DNA of 64,000 nucleotides from Microbotryum silenes-acaulis (Eukaryota > Basidiomycota > Microbotryomycetes > Microbotryales > Microbotryaceae): contig QPFY01000024.1 in NCBI GenBank assembly GCA_003665825.1, positions 1 through 64,000 of the forward strand, read 5' to 3'. Position 1 is the first letter of the stretch, and each line of letters begins with the position of its first letter. Position numbers and translations under genes: made by a program. The notes under the pieces were generated by a model that worked only from the letters and a program-made list of their open reading frames with translations, made no database searches and was not told the DNA's origin. Shown here piece after piece: positions 22,325 to 35,021 of the stretch.

Positions 22325-24063
22325 ATGGCCGCAGCTGCTACTCCCTCGTCCCTACCTGCGCTCAAACGAGCACTTTTGCAGATCCACCACTCGCATCCGC
22401 GGCTGATTGCTGCTCCACCCGTTGTACCCGGATCCCCGGCCTCGGGCGCATCACGACGAGCTAGTGTGGCTATCAGTGAGTTAGTTCATGTAGATACGCG
22501 CTCGCGCTCGCGCTCGCTGCGATGTCAGGTCGAGGTGATCACGTAGTATAGATCTCGGCATTCGGTCGTGGTTGGGGAGCGCGATCGAGATCACACGATG
22601 CGACGATCGAATTCATGAATACCGTGTTTCCTGGCTTGGGCATCATCAAAAACTGACCACTTGAATAATATCCAACAGTCATTCGCCTGCGACCTGCTGG
22701 AGGATCGCCATCGCCGACCGCGTCCGGTTCCCCCACTTCGACCGCGGCACCGTCCCCAGCTCCCGCATCCCCTCTTGCATCAGCCGGTCTCCCCTTGCAC
22801 GCCAGTCCACCCGGATCTCCCCCAACAGGCGCCCACTCCGCTTCCATACCACTGCCGACCTCGGGGTCTCTAGCTCCCAAGTCGATCGCGGATCAGCTCG
22901 ACGACTTCTTCAGTCAGAAATGGGTCCACGCACCTGGAACGACCGCCGAGATCCTCTACATCAAGCGTGCGACCCGATCGACCGACAAGTGGTCCGGGCA
23001 CGTTGCTTTCCCAGGGGGAAGGCAGGAACCCGAGGATGAGGATGGGCGCTACACGGCGATGCGCGAGTCGTGGGAAGAAGTCGGTCTCGACCTTGCGGAG
23101 AAGGAGTGGATTCCCGTCGGCGCATTGGACGATCGAGAGATCACGACCAGTCTTGGCAAACGATTGCTCATGATTCTGAGCTGCCATGTCTTTTTGCACA
23201 CGTCGCCTCATGCCCCAATCCCGGAACTGCAGGAGAGCGAGGTCGCGTCGGCACATTGGGTTCCGCTCGAACAATTGACCGCTCCGCAGGCCAAGGTTGG
23301 GGTGGTGTCGATCGACATCAGTACGAGGTGAGTCAAATCGCACCGTCAATCAAATACGGCATCTCTTGTGGTGCTGATCCATTGATCACTCCCCTCAGGC
23401 TGGCACCTCGAAACGCTCTGGCACGGATATTCCTAAAGGCGCTCGTTGGATCCATGAATTTCAAGTAAGTGGTAGATATCAAAATCGAGGTCCGTTGCCC
23501 CGAGATGTTGACGCTACTTTCTTTCCAGATGCATTCTCCTTCCGAATCACCCGGTCGCGCTCGGTCTGCACACCCCCGTGCTCCCCTCTCACCCGCTGCC
23601 GGATCTCAAGTTGTGGGGTTTGACCCTGGGCATGACGCTCGATCTGCTCACGCACATGAACCCCGCCAGCTCGGCTCTCTCTTCCCGCGATTCAACTGAC
23701 CTCTCGACCTACCCGCACCTCGCCTCGACCTTGCCCGACAGCCAACAAGAGATCGAAGAACAGCCCTTTGCGCCTTCGGCGGCCTCCATCTTCCCTCGGT
23801 TCTCGTACCCCGATATCAACTTGCTCATCTACATCTTTGGGTTCCGGTACCGACGTATCCTGAGGTACCGACCTAGTGCACCAGGGGAGAACGCAAGGGT
23901 CAATTGGGCGGGCATGACCTTGGGTTCGTATTACTCTGCGGTGAGGAGAGCGCTCGTGGTTGCGGTCGTGTTGAGGGGGTGTGCGGCGTTGGGCGCGGTG
24001 GCGTATGTGCTTACTTTGGTGAGGAAAGTCAAGGCACGAATCGTGGGCAAGGTGCTGTCGTAG
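22325..24063 (+). CDS. Nudix hydrolase, CoA-diphosphatase type (NUDT7/8, Pcd1-like), with C-terminal membrane-like segment
   Basis: Nudix enzymes cleave nucleoside diphosphate-X compounds; this subgroup hydrolyses CoA and its derivatives. 466 residues from four exons: 22325-22475, 22679-23327, 23399-23464, 23529-24063. Residues about 60-115 are a Pro/Ser/Ala-rich linker. The CoA-type motif precedes FPGG (161-164), and the Nudix box runs GGRQEPE... to RESWEEVG (about 163-187). Between the first Glu and the REXXEE helix there are nine residues rather than the usual seven. LWGLTLGMTLDLL matches the motif near the end of the NUDT7/8 domain. The remaining about 150 residues include FSYPDINLLIYIFGF and a strongly hydrophobic stretch (LVVAVVLRGCAALGAVAYVL) close to a basic C terminus, suggesting a membrane tail. 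No peroxisomal SKL-type end is present (it ends KVLS). Confidence 0.85.
22497..22520. repeat. GCTCGC hexanucleotide microsatellite
   Basis: Three to four tandem GCTCGC units inside the first intron of the Nudix gene, just after the 5' splice site. No function is inferred. Confidence 0.7.
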
Positions 24064-24279
24064 AGTGATGGGGTTTTAGAACCGAGTATGTTGTTCCTCT
24101 TGAAGGATGCAACACAGCGCATCAGTACATGCATGGTCCGAGCGAATTGCCCGATTGACTCCAATGGAGCCTCGTGAGCCGATAGCGCCGGTGCGGTCAC
24201 CTGCTCGTTGGCCTGCTGCCGTGGCCTCCTCCTCTTGCCGTCCGCCGTGCACCTGCAACCCGTGTCAGTGCAAGCCACG

Positions 24280-25967
24280 ATGGCTTCAGCAAGTCGACTG
24301 AACCCAGCTGAGGTGCTCCTGCTAGAGTCGGCCCTGCTCAAGGTCAGTGCTACAGCTCTGTCAGCTCACGAGTCATAGCCCCCTGCCGCTGCCGCTGCCG
24401 CTGCTGGCGCCCCACGTACCCGCTCTTCCTCCCTGCGCCGAGTCAGCATTCCGACACCACTGACGCACATCCCTCCCCAGGCCCCAACCGAGACCCTTCG
24501 CAAGATCCACAAGACAACTCAACGTACCTACGAGTACAACCTTGGCCCGACCTCGTCGTTCCAGAAAGAGCTCAACGACCTCATCAAGCAACTGAGCTCC
24601 ACCTCGTCATCATCGACGAACGCTCCTTCCCCCGAACAACGCCAAGACCTCCTCCGTCGCATCGACGCCATGCTTTCCAAGATGAGGGGCTTGAAACGCA
24701 AGTTGTCGGATCTATCGAACCAATCAAGTCGAGCATGCCATCTCACTCAAGCCCGACTGGACCATCTCTCCCATCTCCCCGACTCGATGGACAGTCCTTC
24801 CTACCCCGCCTGGGCACGTCGAAGGTTATCCTACCAAGTCGCCGACTACTTCCTCCGAGCCGAACCGAGTTTGAAAAAGACCGCAGAGGTGTTTGCGAGG
24901 GAGGAACGTGTGGAGGAGCTGGTGGATAGGGAGTTGTGGGATGAGTTGGGCAGGGCGACGGAGGAGTTGAGAGGTGGGAAACTTGATCAGGTGCTCGCTT
25001 GGGTCGGGGAGAACAAGGTTGCGCTGAGGAAGAGCAAGGTAGGCATATATCATGTGCGACGGGTTTGATCCAAGCGGGCTCTGACTGACTATGTGTGGGG
25101 GGTTTTGCTCGTCCCGAAAACCTGGCATCCAACGCAGTCCTCGCTCGAGTTCACAATCCACCTCCAAGCCTACATCGAACTATGCCGATCCCAAAAACAC
25201 CGCGAAGCCATCCTCTACGCCAAGAAGCATCTCTCCCCTTCCGCCGGGAACGACGCTGCCATCGCGCAAGGAGGGACCGAGATCGCCGAGTTGTCCCGCG
25301 CCATGGCTTTACTCGCCTATGGTCCCGATACGACTTGTCGACCTTATCAGGATCTGTACTCCCCCGCTCGATGGGAGACCTTGATCACTCTGTTCAAAGA
25401 GACGTTCTTGGCGTTGCATTCACTCCCTTCCACCCCGCTGCTTCATATGTCCCTCCAAGCGGGGATCGCTTCCCTCAAAACGCCCATCTGTTGTCCCCTC
25501 CCTCCGACCGACCCCAGAGTGCCCGGAACGCGAGATACGACTCGCAAGTCCAAAAATTGTCCTATATGTTCCTCACCTTTGGGTAAACTAGCCCCTGAAG
25601 TACCTTACTCGCACCACGTCAACTCGACGATCGTCTGTGGCGTCACGGGCAAAGTCGTCGAAGGCGATGGTGGAGAAGGGGGTCAACTCTTGGCGCTCAT
25701 CAGTCCGACGACGGGGGAAGCGAGTGTGTATTCCAGAGAGGTGGGTCGTGGTTTCATGCTTTGGCCGTGTTTTGGACCTAACAGAAAATACGTCATACAG
25801 GGTTTGGCCTTGGTTGCAAGTCAGCATCCCGATCATCGGCTCGTCGAACCGAGGACCGGGGAGATACACGAGTTTACGGACCTCAAAAAGGTAGGTGGTA
25901 GGATTTCAAGCCTGTCTATGGACGAAATTGACAAGGTTCCCCTCTTTAACAGGTTTTCATCTCGTGA
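24280..25967 (+). CDS. FYV10: GID/CTLH E3 ubiquitin ligase RING subunit (Fyv10/Gid9, MAEA)
   Basis: Subunit of the GID/CTLH ubiquitin ligase, which in yeast with Gid2 marks gluconeogenic enzymes such as Fbp1 for degradation when glucose returns. 462 residues from exons 24280-24342, 24481-25038, 25138-25890 and a last 15-nt exon 25953-25967 that adds only VFIS before the stop. An N-terminal coiled helix region is followed by a LisH motif (about 132-164, WARRRLSYQVADYFL...) and a CTLH domain containing HLQAYIELCRSQKHREAI. The CRA helical part follows, then a degenerate RING with CPICSSPLGKL, a His pair and a later Cys near residues 348-375. The C-terminal PRTGEIHEFTDLKKV is the family's conserved tail. 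Intron 1 contains a GCCGCT microsatellite (24383-24405). Confidence 0.92.
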
Positions 25968-26351
25968 TCATACTCAACCCAGTACCTAGCTGTCCTCGCG
26001 TCAGCGATTTCTGTCCTTTTCCTGTTCTTCTTTCACTTTGTCCTTGTTGTACCTCCCCATCGCGCACTCATTTGAAAGTACTCTTTTTTCTCTCCCACCT
26101 ACTTTTGGATTCGTCATCAACGTCTTTGCAAAGAGGAGGAACGGGAACCTCTCCCCAAAACCGAAGAAAGCCAGACCAAGAAGCTTTGGGGGGAAGAACA
26201 AAAATCTAGTCGTAAAGATCACATCCGCTATGAACAAGACTCGTATGCGAAAGAGAAAAGAGAAGGGCATATGTGATGGGATTTGGAGTTGCTGAGGGAT
26301 CTGAGCGGGGGAATCGCGTAGGGGTTGCAAGAAGGAGACAGAGGTTTCCGA
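25968..26351. other. convergent intergenic region, FYV10 and myosin V
   Basis: About 380 bp between two stop codons, T-rich then A-rich (CTTTTTTCTCTC, AAAGAGAAAAGAG). It probably holds the polyadenylation sites of both genes. No other feature seen. Confidence 0.5.
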
Positions 26352-29300
26352 TTACGAAGCCGAAACGAGTTGGACCAGTCCACGCAGATGAGGCGCATTC
26401 AACCAAGCGGGGACATAAGTCTCAATACCCGTCACCTCACGCGGTAGCGGCACCTCATAAGGACCCGCCTCTTCGACTTCAGGCGGCAAGAGCAAATGAT
26501 CGTTCTTGTCACCAGCGACGACGCGCGAATTGACCGCGCGCAAGATCTCGGCAGAGATCGGGTTCTCGTAGTCCGCGACGTAGTAGTTGGCGATCAATTT
26601 TTGGATCTGCGTCGGGGTTAACATCCAGCACACGTCGTAGATGATGTCGATGTCGGCGAGCGTCGCCTTCTTGAGCTGCAGCAGCTTGGTCGCTTGCATC
26701 AGGTGTTCGAGTTGCAATGTGCCTTCAGGCATGTCGTGCGACTTGCACCACTCTTCTAACCGTGTGATGTTGCTGTGGAGTCAAAGTCAAGCTAGATCAG
26801 AATCCATACTCTCTTATGGTCATGAGCTTGACTCACTATTGGATCTGCATCGCTCGCTTCCAAGACGAGAAGTTGCGCCTCATCAAGAGGTCGTTGAAGC
26901 TCGAGACGCCAATGAGCTTGAGCAACTCGGTCACAGCTTGTTGCACGACGCTGTGCTCGACGTAGTACGACTTAAGGCTCTTCCACACCTTGTTGAGCAA
27001 ATTGAGGATATCGTCCATGCTGAACGCCGGCGTGGACGCGGCACCACCACCGACCAAGCGACCGAACAGCCGTCCCGAACCTTCGCTCGTCACGAAGCCC
27101 GGCAAGGACTGCGACTCGATCAAGGCGGGGATGACCATGCGGTGCAGTCGTTTTTTCGTCTCTTGCATCCAGGTATGGTAAATGTTGTATTCGAGACTGT
27201 CAAGGTCGTGCTTGACGATCGTGACGAGGCGTTCGTAGTCGTCCCACTCGTACTCGCGGCCGATGCCATCACCGCCAGGCCCGATGCCCTGCAAGATGTC
27301 GCTCTCTGCGATGCAGACAAACGAAAGGATCTCGTGAACGTTTGAGAGCCAGAAGATGCCGGGTACAATCACGTCGTCGCCTTGGAAGCTCTGTGGGAGT
27401 CACGTTGGCACGGGCTCAGTAAGCTGTCGTCTCCAAGCAATTGCTGCCATCCCTCGTAGCGAAATGTACCATGACGTGCTGCTGAACGGTCTGCATGACG
27501 TTGGCCAAGAACCTTTCGCTTTCTCTCATCATACCATACTTCCACATCTCGTTCGTGACCAAACTGATCAAGTGCGCAGGGAAGAGAACCTCCTTCGGCG
27601 ATGGCGGGGTTTGCAAGTTAGCACCGGGGATCTTGAGGTGGCGGATAATGCCGGACAGGACGTCTTCGTCGAGCGGCTCTTCCTCCTCGAGCAGCCGCAT
27701 TATCTCTTCGGCCGGATCGTCGTACACTTCGGGTAGGTAGCCCTTCGTGCCTGTTCGTTTGGCGAATCCGTTCTCCTGCGGGTAAGCGACGGACACGGGC
27801 CGGGGCGCCTCCCATCGATCCGTCTCTTCCGGAATCGGCGAGTGGTCGGCGGTGACGTCGCTGTGACGACGCTGTCTTCGCTTCGCTGTCCCCGGAAGAC
27901 CAGCGGGTGAAAGACTTCCCACGGCGGCCATGGCCACGCCGCCTGCACCGTTCTCGAGGCCTCGCGAAGCACCCGTCGCCATGTTGAAGTTGGTCCCTTC
28001 CGGTCGGACGGCCTTGTTTGCATTCGCGAGCGCGACCTGCCGAGACAATTGCTCGCGCAAGGAAGCGATCTCGCTCCTCAAGCCCGAAACAGTGGTCGAA
28101 TCATCACTGGCTTTGGCCAACGATTCTTTGAGCGTCACATGCGTCGCCTCGAGCTCCTTCACCTGTGCGGCATGCTGCGCAATCGCCTTCTGCATCTCCT
28201 GCTCATGCTCGACAATCTTCTTCTGTGCGGCTTGCAACTGCTCGTCGAGGGCCTTGCGTTGCTGTTCGAGGGCCTCGTACTCGGGCAAAGCGACCGTCGG
28301 CTTGTCGAGCTCGACCTGCAACGATTTGGCCTTGGTGTCGGCCTCTTCGTGCTTGGCGACCCATCCAGCGAGTTGGGCGTCCAAGGCCTTGAGCTTGTTC
28401 GTCAACTCGCGGTTCTCGCCCGTGCGCCTCTGCAGCGTCTGCGTCAGCTCGACGACCTTGTTCTCGAGCTTGTACGACACCTCCTTGAAGTGCACGACCG
28501 AGCGCGCCTCCGTCTTGAGACCCTGCAGTTCCTTCTGCGCAGCTCGTCGGCGCACGCACGATTGCAGCAGAACGATGCGACGGCGATCTTGTCGAGTCTG
28601 GCGGCGCATGAACATACCACGAACGAGCGATTGCAGTCGCACAGCGGCCGCCTCGATACGCTCCTGCTTGAAGGCTCGACGCACGAGCGTGGCGCGAGCG
28701 ATAGCTTGAACCGCGACGATCGCTTGTCGTGCCCTGACGAATCGCAAGCGCTGCAAGTGACCGCGCATGTTGCTCTGGATGATGACGGCGGCTCGATCCC
28801 GGCGTTCCTTCTCCGCGGCACGGCGTGCCAACGTCGCACGCCATCGCGCTTGCGTTCCAATGACGGCGCGCCTCAAATTCTGGTATGACTTGAGGGCCTG
28901 ATGACGCCTCACGTTCTTCTGCATCAGGATCGCGAGCGCGTTCAGTCGTTGCGAGCGCAACTGCTCGAAGCGGGCGAGCAGACCGGCGCGGAAGAAGATC
29001 TTGGTCAATCCGACTTGGTACTTGTCCTCTTCCTTGATCGAGGCCTCGAGGATCTGTTTGCACATTTCCCGACTCTCCGTCCCCCAAACGGACGAGTTGA
29101 CCAGCATGTAGTACCTTCGCGAGCGCAAGCGGTGGGAATTGGGTCAGTGTCGAGGATCATAGGAATGAATGCGAACTAGTAGACTCACCGTTCAGCGAAC
29201 TCGGCAAAGGTCCACCTTGTCGGGTACCCAGCGCAACTGATCCTGATCGTCTCGAGCACACCACAAGCCCTCAATTGGCCCAAGACCATCTGCGGCTCAA

Positions 29301-32205
29301 ACTCCCAAGACCGCTTGGCCTCGTTCGGCTTGATGCACCGAATATAATGCGCGTTCGTCGAGTCGATCGTGTCCATCAGGCTGATCAAAGACAGCTTGAA
29401 GATCGAGCCCAGTGTCGGCTTGCGCGCCGTCGCGCCGACTCGTTTCATCGCTCCTACACCCGGAGCACCCGCCACGCTCGCTCGTTTGTTCGCCACGTCC
29501 CCAAGAGCCGAGCCCGGTCGTTCGACGGGTTTGTCCTGAGCCTGAGCGGCGATCTTGGCCGCATCAGCGCGATCCAAGACCTCCTTGAGGAATGAGTTTG
29601 TCGTGGTCGACAATAATACCAAGTGCTCATCCGGCACGGTATCCCTGTTCTTCTCCAAGAAGCCCTCGACCTCATAGGTTACATCCAAAGCGTAGTGGGC
29701 GATCGTGAACGCTGTTGAACCGAAGCGAGGCTTCTTGAAGACACTCGAAGCCGTCTCCGGCTTGGCCCCGACGGTCGTGTACAGCTTCTGGACAAAGTTG
29801 GCGTCCGATCCCGAGGGGAGGCGAGACTCTTCATCGAGCAGACTGAGGATACCGAGCTTGCCCTCGATGAGGTCGATTGTGGGCTGGTTGTCGGAAAAGT
29901 CGATGAATGTCCAGTTGATCTGTTCGCGGATGTACTCTTCTTGCTCGAGTTTAAAGACATGCGCGTTGAACTGGTACAAACGACGGCGCTGATCAGCAAG
30001 GATTGCCAACACACGCTCTCTAGATCTGAGCGCCTACCTCTTGCTGAAGCTTCTCGTTGGCGTAGTTGATGCAGAACTGTTCAAAGCTGTTCTTCTTAAA
30101 GTGCTCGAACCCATAGATATCCTAAGGGCCATATCAAGTGCCAAGTGTCAGCGAAGCCGACAACGGCCGAGCTAGCCAGGTAACACGGCGCAGAACTCAC
30201 CAAGACACCAATGAAGCTCTTGACATTGGCCTCGACAGCCTCATTCGTCAACGACTCGTTCACGACCGCGACGAGCCACTCGAACATGGACGCGTAGATG
30301 TGCTTCGCCACGGAATCCTTGACGACGTTGGCCTGAGCCGCGTTGAGATTCGACACAATTTTGTCCGTGCGCGTTACGATCTGCTTCTTGATGATCCATT
30401 TCTTGAACTCGGCCTTGTCGATTCCGAGCAAGCGGGTCGCGAACTCCAACGACTTGTCCTCGTCATCAAGCAGGGCGTCAGTTCGCGAAGAAGTGATATT
30501 GATGTTGCCGAGATGCAACAGAGCAGCAAGCAATGTGAAGATCTGCCACTGCCTTTCAATCGTGATGCCGACCGTCGACAGAGCCTTTTGCGTCGCTCGG
30601 AACTCTTCCGCATCATCGACACCCGGAATCGCATAACTCGGGGTTCCACCCTGGTTGAGGTACGCAAAGTTCGACGCAGCCTCCAAGCCAAGGTTCTTGC
30701 GCTCCGAGCTCGGTGCGCCAGCGAGCAGTTGGTAAAAGATGTGGTAGTTTCGCTCCGTCTCGGGTTGGTAAACGAGACGCGATCGCTCGAGCAAATAGGT
30801 GCGGATGCGGGCACCGACGATCGTCTGCTCGCCGTCAAACAGAATCTCAATGTATTTGCCGAAGCGCGACGAGTTGTCGTTGCGCGTGGTCTTGGCGTTA
30901 CCGAACGCTTCCATGATCGGGTTCGTCGCGAGGATCTGCTCCTCCGTCTCGGACATGCCACTCGTCGTTGACGTCTTGCGTTTGCCGGGTTTGAGGGGAT
31001 CTTCGACCGTCGCAAAGTAGCGCATGATGTACTTGGCCGAGACGGTCTTTCCCGCACCGGATTCACCACTGACGATGATGGTCTGGTTCCCACCGGCCTC
31101 GCCATTGTTGCCGGCCATGCAGCGGTACGCATCCTCGGCGATGGCGAACAAATGGGGTTCAAGCTCGCCCTTTCTGCGTCCCGCGTAAGCCTGGACGATC
31201 GAAGGCGCGTAGACGGACAGGGATGAGAACGGGTTGACCGCGACGAGCACGATACCGGAGTAGGTGTAGATCTGTCTCAGCGAGTATCGATGCAAAATTG
31301 TGTGAAGAACTGGGGCGGGGGGTGCGTAGACAATTTTGGTCAGCCCGGCTGGCGCAGACGATTTAAGAGGGGCGCCGACACGTACCTCCAGGTTCATTCA
31401 AGTGACTGAGATTGGTCAGATCCTCGGTTGCTTCGAGCAAAGGAGGGTTCCGCAGAGGCGGCAAGGCCGTGTCGGAGGCACTAGCCCGGGACAAGGCGGA
31501 AAGGGAAGTCGAGACTTTGATGATCTATGTGTGATACAAGATAAGTGGATTGGTTTAGTCTTCGACGAGTAAGCGGTGCGCTGACATGCGCGATGATGAC
31601 GACTTTGGCCAAGATTCTTGGCTAGTTGGAACTGGAACGCGACGATTTGCACGAGCACGAGAGCTTCGACGAGACGAGCCCGACCGCGACAAATGACGGA
31701 GCGAGCGGGGCAATAGATGGGAGGACGGGTGCGAGAGTGATGCATCATCCATGCTCGTGATCTGCGCGTGGTACAGTTTCCTTGTGCTACCCGCCCCTCG
31801 CGCGATGCTCGGTCGTCTTCCACTCGTCCGAGACACCCGTCGCGCGCGGCGTACGACCTGTCCTGTCGTGCGCTCTACCATGGGCGTGTGTATAGCTCCG
31901 CCCGGTAATTTCGCAAGCGCAGAGCCAAGTCTCCGATCGCATCCATAGAACAGGAGCGGCACTCCGTAAAGAAGAACGCGGCTGTGCGCACTGACCTGGC
32001 CTGCCTCTGTTTCAAACTCGAGCTGGACGTGTTCGTGGCTGTCGTCGAGTGAGCTCGCGGTGACCTGGCCCGCGATCCAGCCCGAGGTCTTGTCCTCGTG
32101 CCAGGTGCGCGTCCCGACGACATAGGTCTCGATCACACTTGACGAGGGACGGTGTTGACTGAGACTGGTCGAGGAGGCCGACTTGGGCATGCCTGGAGTG
32201 GCCAT
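26352..32205 (-). CDS. MYO2: class V myosin heavy chain (Myo2/Myo4-like)
   Basis: Actin motor that carries vesicles and organelles into the growing bud or hyphal tip. 1647 residues from eight exons, in transcript order: 31996-32205, 31386-31524, 30201-31309, 30038-30121, 29189-29970, 27470-29114, 26837-27390, 26352-26772; the total is a multiple of three. An SH3-like N terminus ([16 protein letters not shown]) precedes the motor. The P-loop GESGAGKT lies near residue 198, switch I is [16 protein letters not shown], and the switch II/relay region is [24 protein letters not shown]. Six IQ-type repeats form the light-chain neck. A coiled coil (about 950-1130), a Ser/Pro-rich hinge and a C-terminal DIL cargo domain follow ([31 protein letters not shown]). 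The first intron (31525-31995, 471 nt) is long for this window. The start is the first of two nearby in-frame ATGs (32205 and 32190). Confidence 0.95.
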
Positions 32206-33110
32206 AGCGGCGTCGGGCGTCTGTGCGCTTCTGCTGCTGGATGCTGCTGGGCGGCTGTGGGCTGGCGAGAGCGAAGTTGAGCGTGAGTGAAGGCGCGTCG
32301 ACACGCGTGGCCCTGCGGCGACGACTGCCAGCGACTGACTGACCGACGCAGTTGGGGGGAGCGGGGGAGCCCAGAGAAGTGGGTGGGGCACGAGAGAACA
32401 GTCGAGGGTACGGTGACTGAGGACGGGGTTTGGGAAGAGGAACAAGAGGAGAGCGATGTACGATCGGTCGATCGTCTTAACTGGGAAGAGCTTGTTCTAG
32501 CTTGTTCCCCGTGGCGCGGCCTGAGCAGGCCTGAGCTGGCTTGGAGCTGAGTGCACGCGCCAAGCGTCGGCGATGGGGAATTCGACATTAGCGCTGGCGA
32601 CCATGATTACAATCGACGACCATTTGCGCGGACGAGTTTCTTGACTCGGCCGTCTCAAAAAGCGAGCGCCGCTTCAGCTCTACTTCTCCACCTTGGTCAA
32701 GTCTCTCACCGCATCAACTCCAAGTGAGTCCATCCTGCCCGGATTTTGACCGTAAAACTCCCACCCGGCGGTTTCGACGCAACAGCCAACCTTGGTGCGC
32801 ATTGTCGTGCTCCGCAACGCGGTTCGAACCAAGTCTAGCTCCGGCCTCGACGGGATATTCGCTATCCCATCATCGACCTTCGTCATCTCCAGTAGCACTT
32901 TCGGCATAGCCTTGGCCACAAAAATAGACTGGCTCGCTTTGAGCTCCCTTCACAAGCCCCCCACCTTCATTCGCCTCCAAAGAAGTGTAGCGCAGCTTAT
33001 CTCCGGCCGAGGTGCACTCAGCTCTCGCAACACTCGCAGCCCTCAAAAACTTACGCATCAACCGCAGACCTGACTCTTAAGCGCACAGAACCAATTCCGA
33101 AACATCCATC
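32206..33110. promoter_or_regulatory. divergent promoter region, myosin V and argininosuccinate lyase
   Basis: About 0.9 kb shared upstream region. TGACTC cores, the core of the Gcn4 amino-acid-control site TGASTCA, occur near 32642 and 33071; the second is about 40 bp before the lyase start. Neither is a full palindrome, so this is suggestive only. The myosin side is CT-rich. Confidence 0.35.
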
Positions 33111-34823
33111 ATGTCCGCCCAAGCAATGATGGCCAAGAAGCTGTGGGGAGGTCGCTTCACCCAAGGCACCGACCCCCTGTAAGTTCCGTCCGTCGCTCCA
33201 CATCCGCCGCTTCGACCCAACCCCCCACTCACCCACCTCTCCACCTCCAGCATGTGGGAATTCAATCAATGCCTTTCGTACGACAAGAAGCTTTACGCCG
33301 TCGATGTCGCAGGATCGAAAGCCTACGCCCTTGCGTTGTCGAAAACCTCTCCCCCCATCCTGAGCGCCCATGAACTCTCCGAGATTCGTCGTGGGCTCGA
33401 TCAGGTCGAACAGGAATGGAAGACCGACAATTTCGTGATCAAGCAAGACGACGAGGACATCCACACCGCCAACGAGCGTCGATTGTCCGAGATCATCGGC
33501 TCCGACATCGGTGGCAAGCTGCACACCGGTCGCAGTCGTAACGACCAAGTCGCGACGGACATGAGGTTGTGGTTGATCAAGGAGGTCGTGCAGGACATCG
33601 AGTGGCTGCAAGGTGTCATTGGTATCTTGACCGTCAAGGCCGAGGAATGGATCGACCACCTCGCGGCTGGGTTCACGCATCTGCAGAGGGCTCAGCCGAT
33701 CAGATTCTCCCACTTCTTGCTCGCGCATGCCCACTCGTTCGCTGGTGATCTCGGCAGGATGAAGGATCTTCTTCCGTGAGTTCAGTCTGCCAGTTCATAA
33801 GTGTGCTGTACTCATGCCCTTATCTCCTGACAGCCGCGTCTCGACCCTTCCTCTCGGTTCCGGTGCTCTGGCCGGCAACCCCTTTTCCGTCGACCGCGAG
33901 CTCCTCCGCTCCGAACTAGGCATGGCCAGCGTCTCAGGCAACTCGATGCAATCCGTCGCCGATCGCGATTTCGTCGCCGAGTACCTCTTCGTCTGCTCCC
34001 TCCTCATGGTCCACATCTCACGCCTCGCAGAGGACGTCATCATCTACTCCTCGTCCGAATTCGGCTGGGTCATGTGCGGTGATGCGTATTCGACCGGATC
34101 GTCCATCATGCCTCAGAAGAAGAACCCGGATGCGTGCGAATTGCTTCGAGGGAAGAGTGGTAGGACCGTCGGTCAATTGACGGGCTTCTTGACGACGTTG
34201 AAGGGTTTGCCGGCGACGTACAACAAGGACTTGCAGGAGAGTCAGGAACCCATGTTCGATGCGGCGGATACGGTCGGCAAGAGTTTGAGGATCTTGCAGG
34301 GGGTCATCACGACGCTCAAGGTCAGTACAAACCACGGAACTCGAACACAGCTGGACAACCCGAAGGAGGGAGATTGACATTCTCAATTTCGTTGCTTGCA
34401 CTCATCAGGTCTTCCCGGAGAAGATGAAAGCCTCGTTGACGCCCGACATGCTCGCGACGGATTTGGCCGAGTACCTCGTTCGCAAGGGCGTAAGTCCAGT
34501 CTACTGACGAATCAACGCATTTTTTAATAAATTGTGACCCCCCCAGCTGACCCCTTTCCCCATCCGCATAGCTCCCCTTCCGAGAAACGCACCATATCTC
34601 CGGAGCCTGCATCAAGCTCTCCGAGGACTCGAACCTCAAGCTCTCGGACCTCACTTTGGAGCAATTCCAATCCATCTGCCCCACTTTCGAAGCCGACGTC
34701 AAGGACGTGTTCAACTTTGAGACCAGTGTCGAGAGGAGGGATGCGGAGGGTGGAACGTCGAGGAGGGCCGTGTTGGGGCAGATTGACAGGCTGAAGAAGT
34801 TGTTGACGGAGGGTTCGGAATGA
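33111..34823 (+). CDS. ARG4: argininosuccinate lyase
   Basis: Splits argininosuccinate into arginine and fumarate, the last step of arginine synthesis; cytosolic homotetramer. 470 residues, normal for the family, from five exons: 33111-33178, 33251-33775, 33834-34320, 34409-34489, 34572-34823. The N terminus has KLWGGRF, followed by [23 protein letters not shown] (substrate-binding loop) and TH-LQRAQP. The fumarase/aspartase signature [12 protein letters not shown] lies at about 286-297 and includes the flexible catalytic loop serine. The last part, with [13 protein letters not shown] and the C-terminal helices, is complete. Start chosen at [20 protein letters not shown] cores upstream would fit general amino-acid control but are not full Gcn4 sites. 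Confidence 0.97.
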
Positions 34824-35021
34824 ACGACCTGGATGTTTTATTTCTTGAGAGTGCTCAGAGGGAAGACATTTCTACAGAGTCGCAAATGATCGTTGCAGTT
34901 TGATTCATCTTGACGTAACGAGCTCGGCGATGAAGCCTTTCTTTTCCCCAACTGAGCACGGATGGTCTGATCACAATTACAGCAACTACTACAACTAAAT
35001 CGCGGAAGCAGCTCCTTGACT

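Noticed and set aside
27930..28888. Long plus-strand frames of 259 and 279 codons within myosin V
   Set aside because: They lie antisense to the myosin IQ/coiled-coil exon and mirror its codon pattern.
32206..32445. 80-residue N-terminal extension of myosin V
   Set aside because: The extended frame begins at a non-ATG codon; [11 protein letters not shown] at 32205 fits the usual start before the SH3-like domain.
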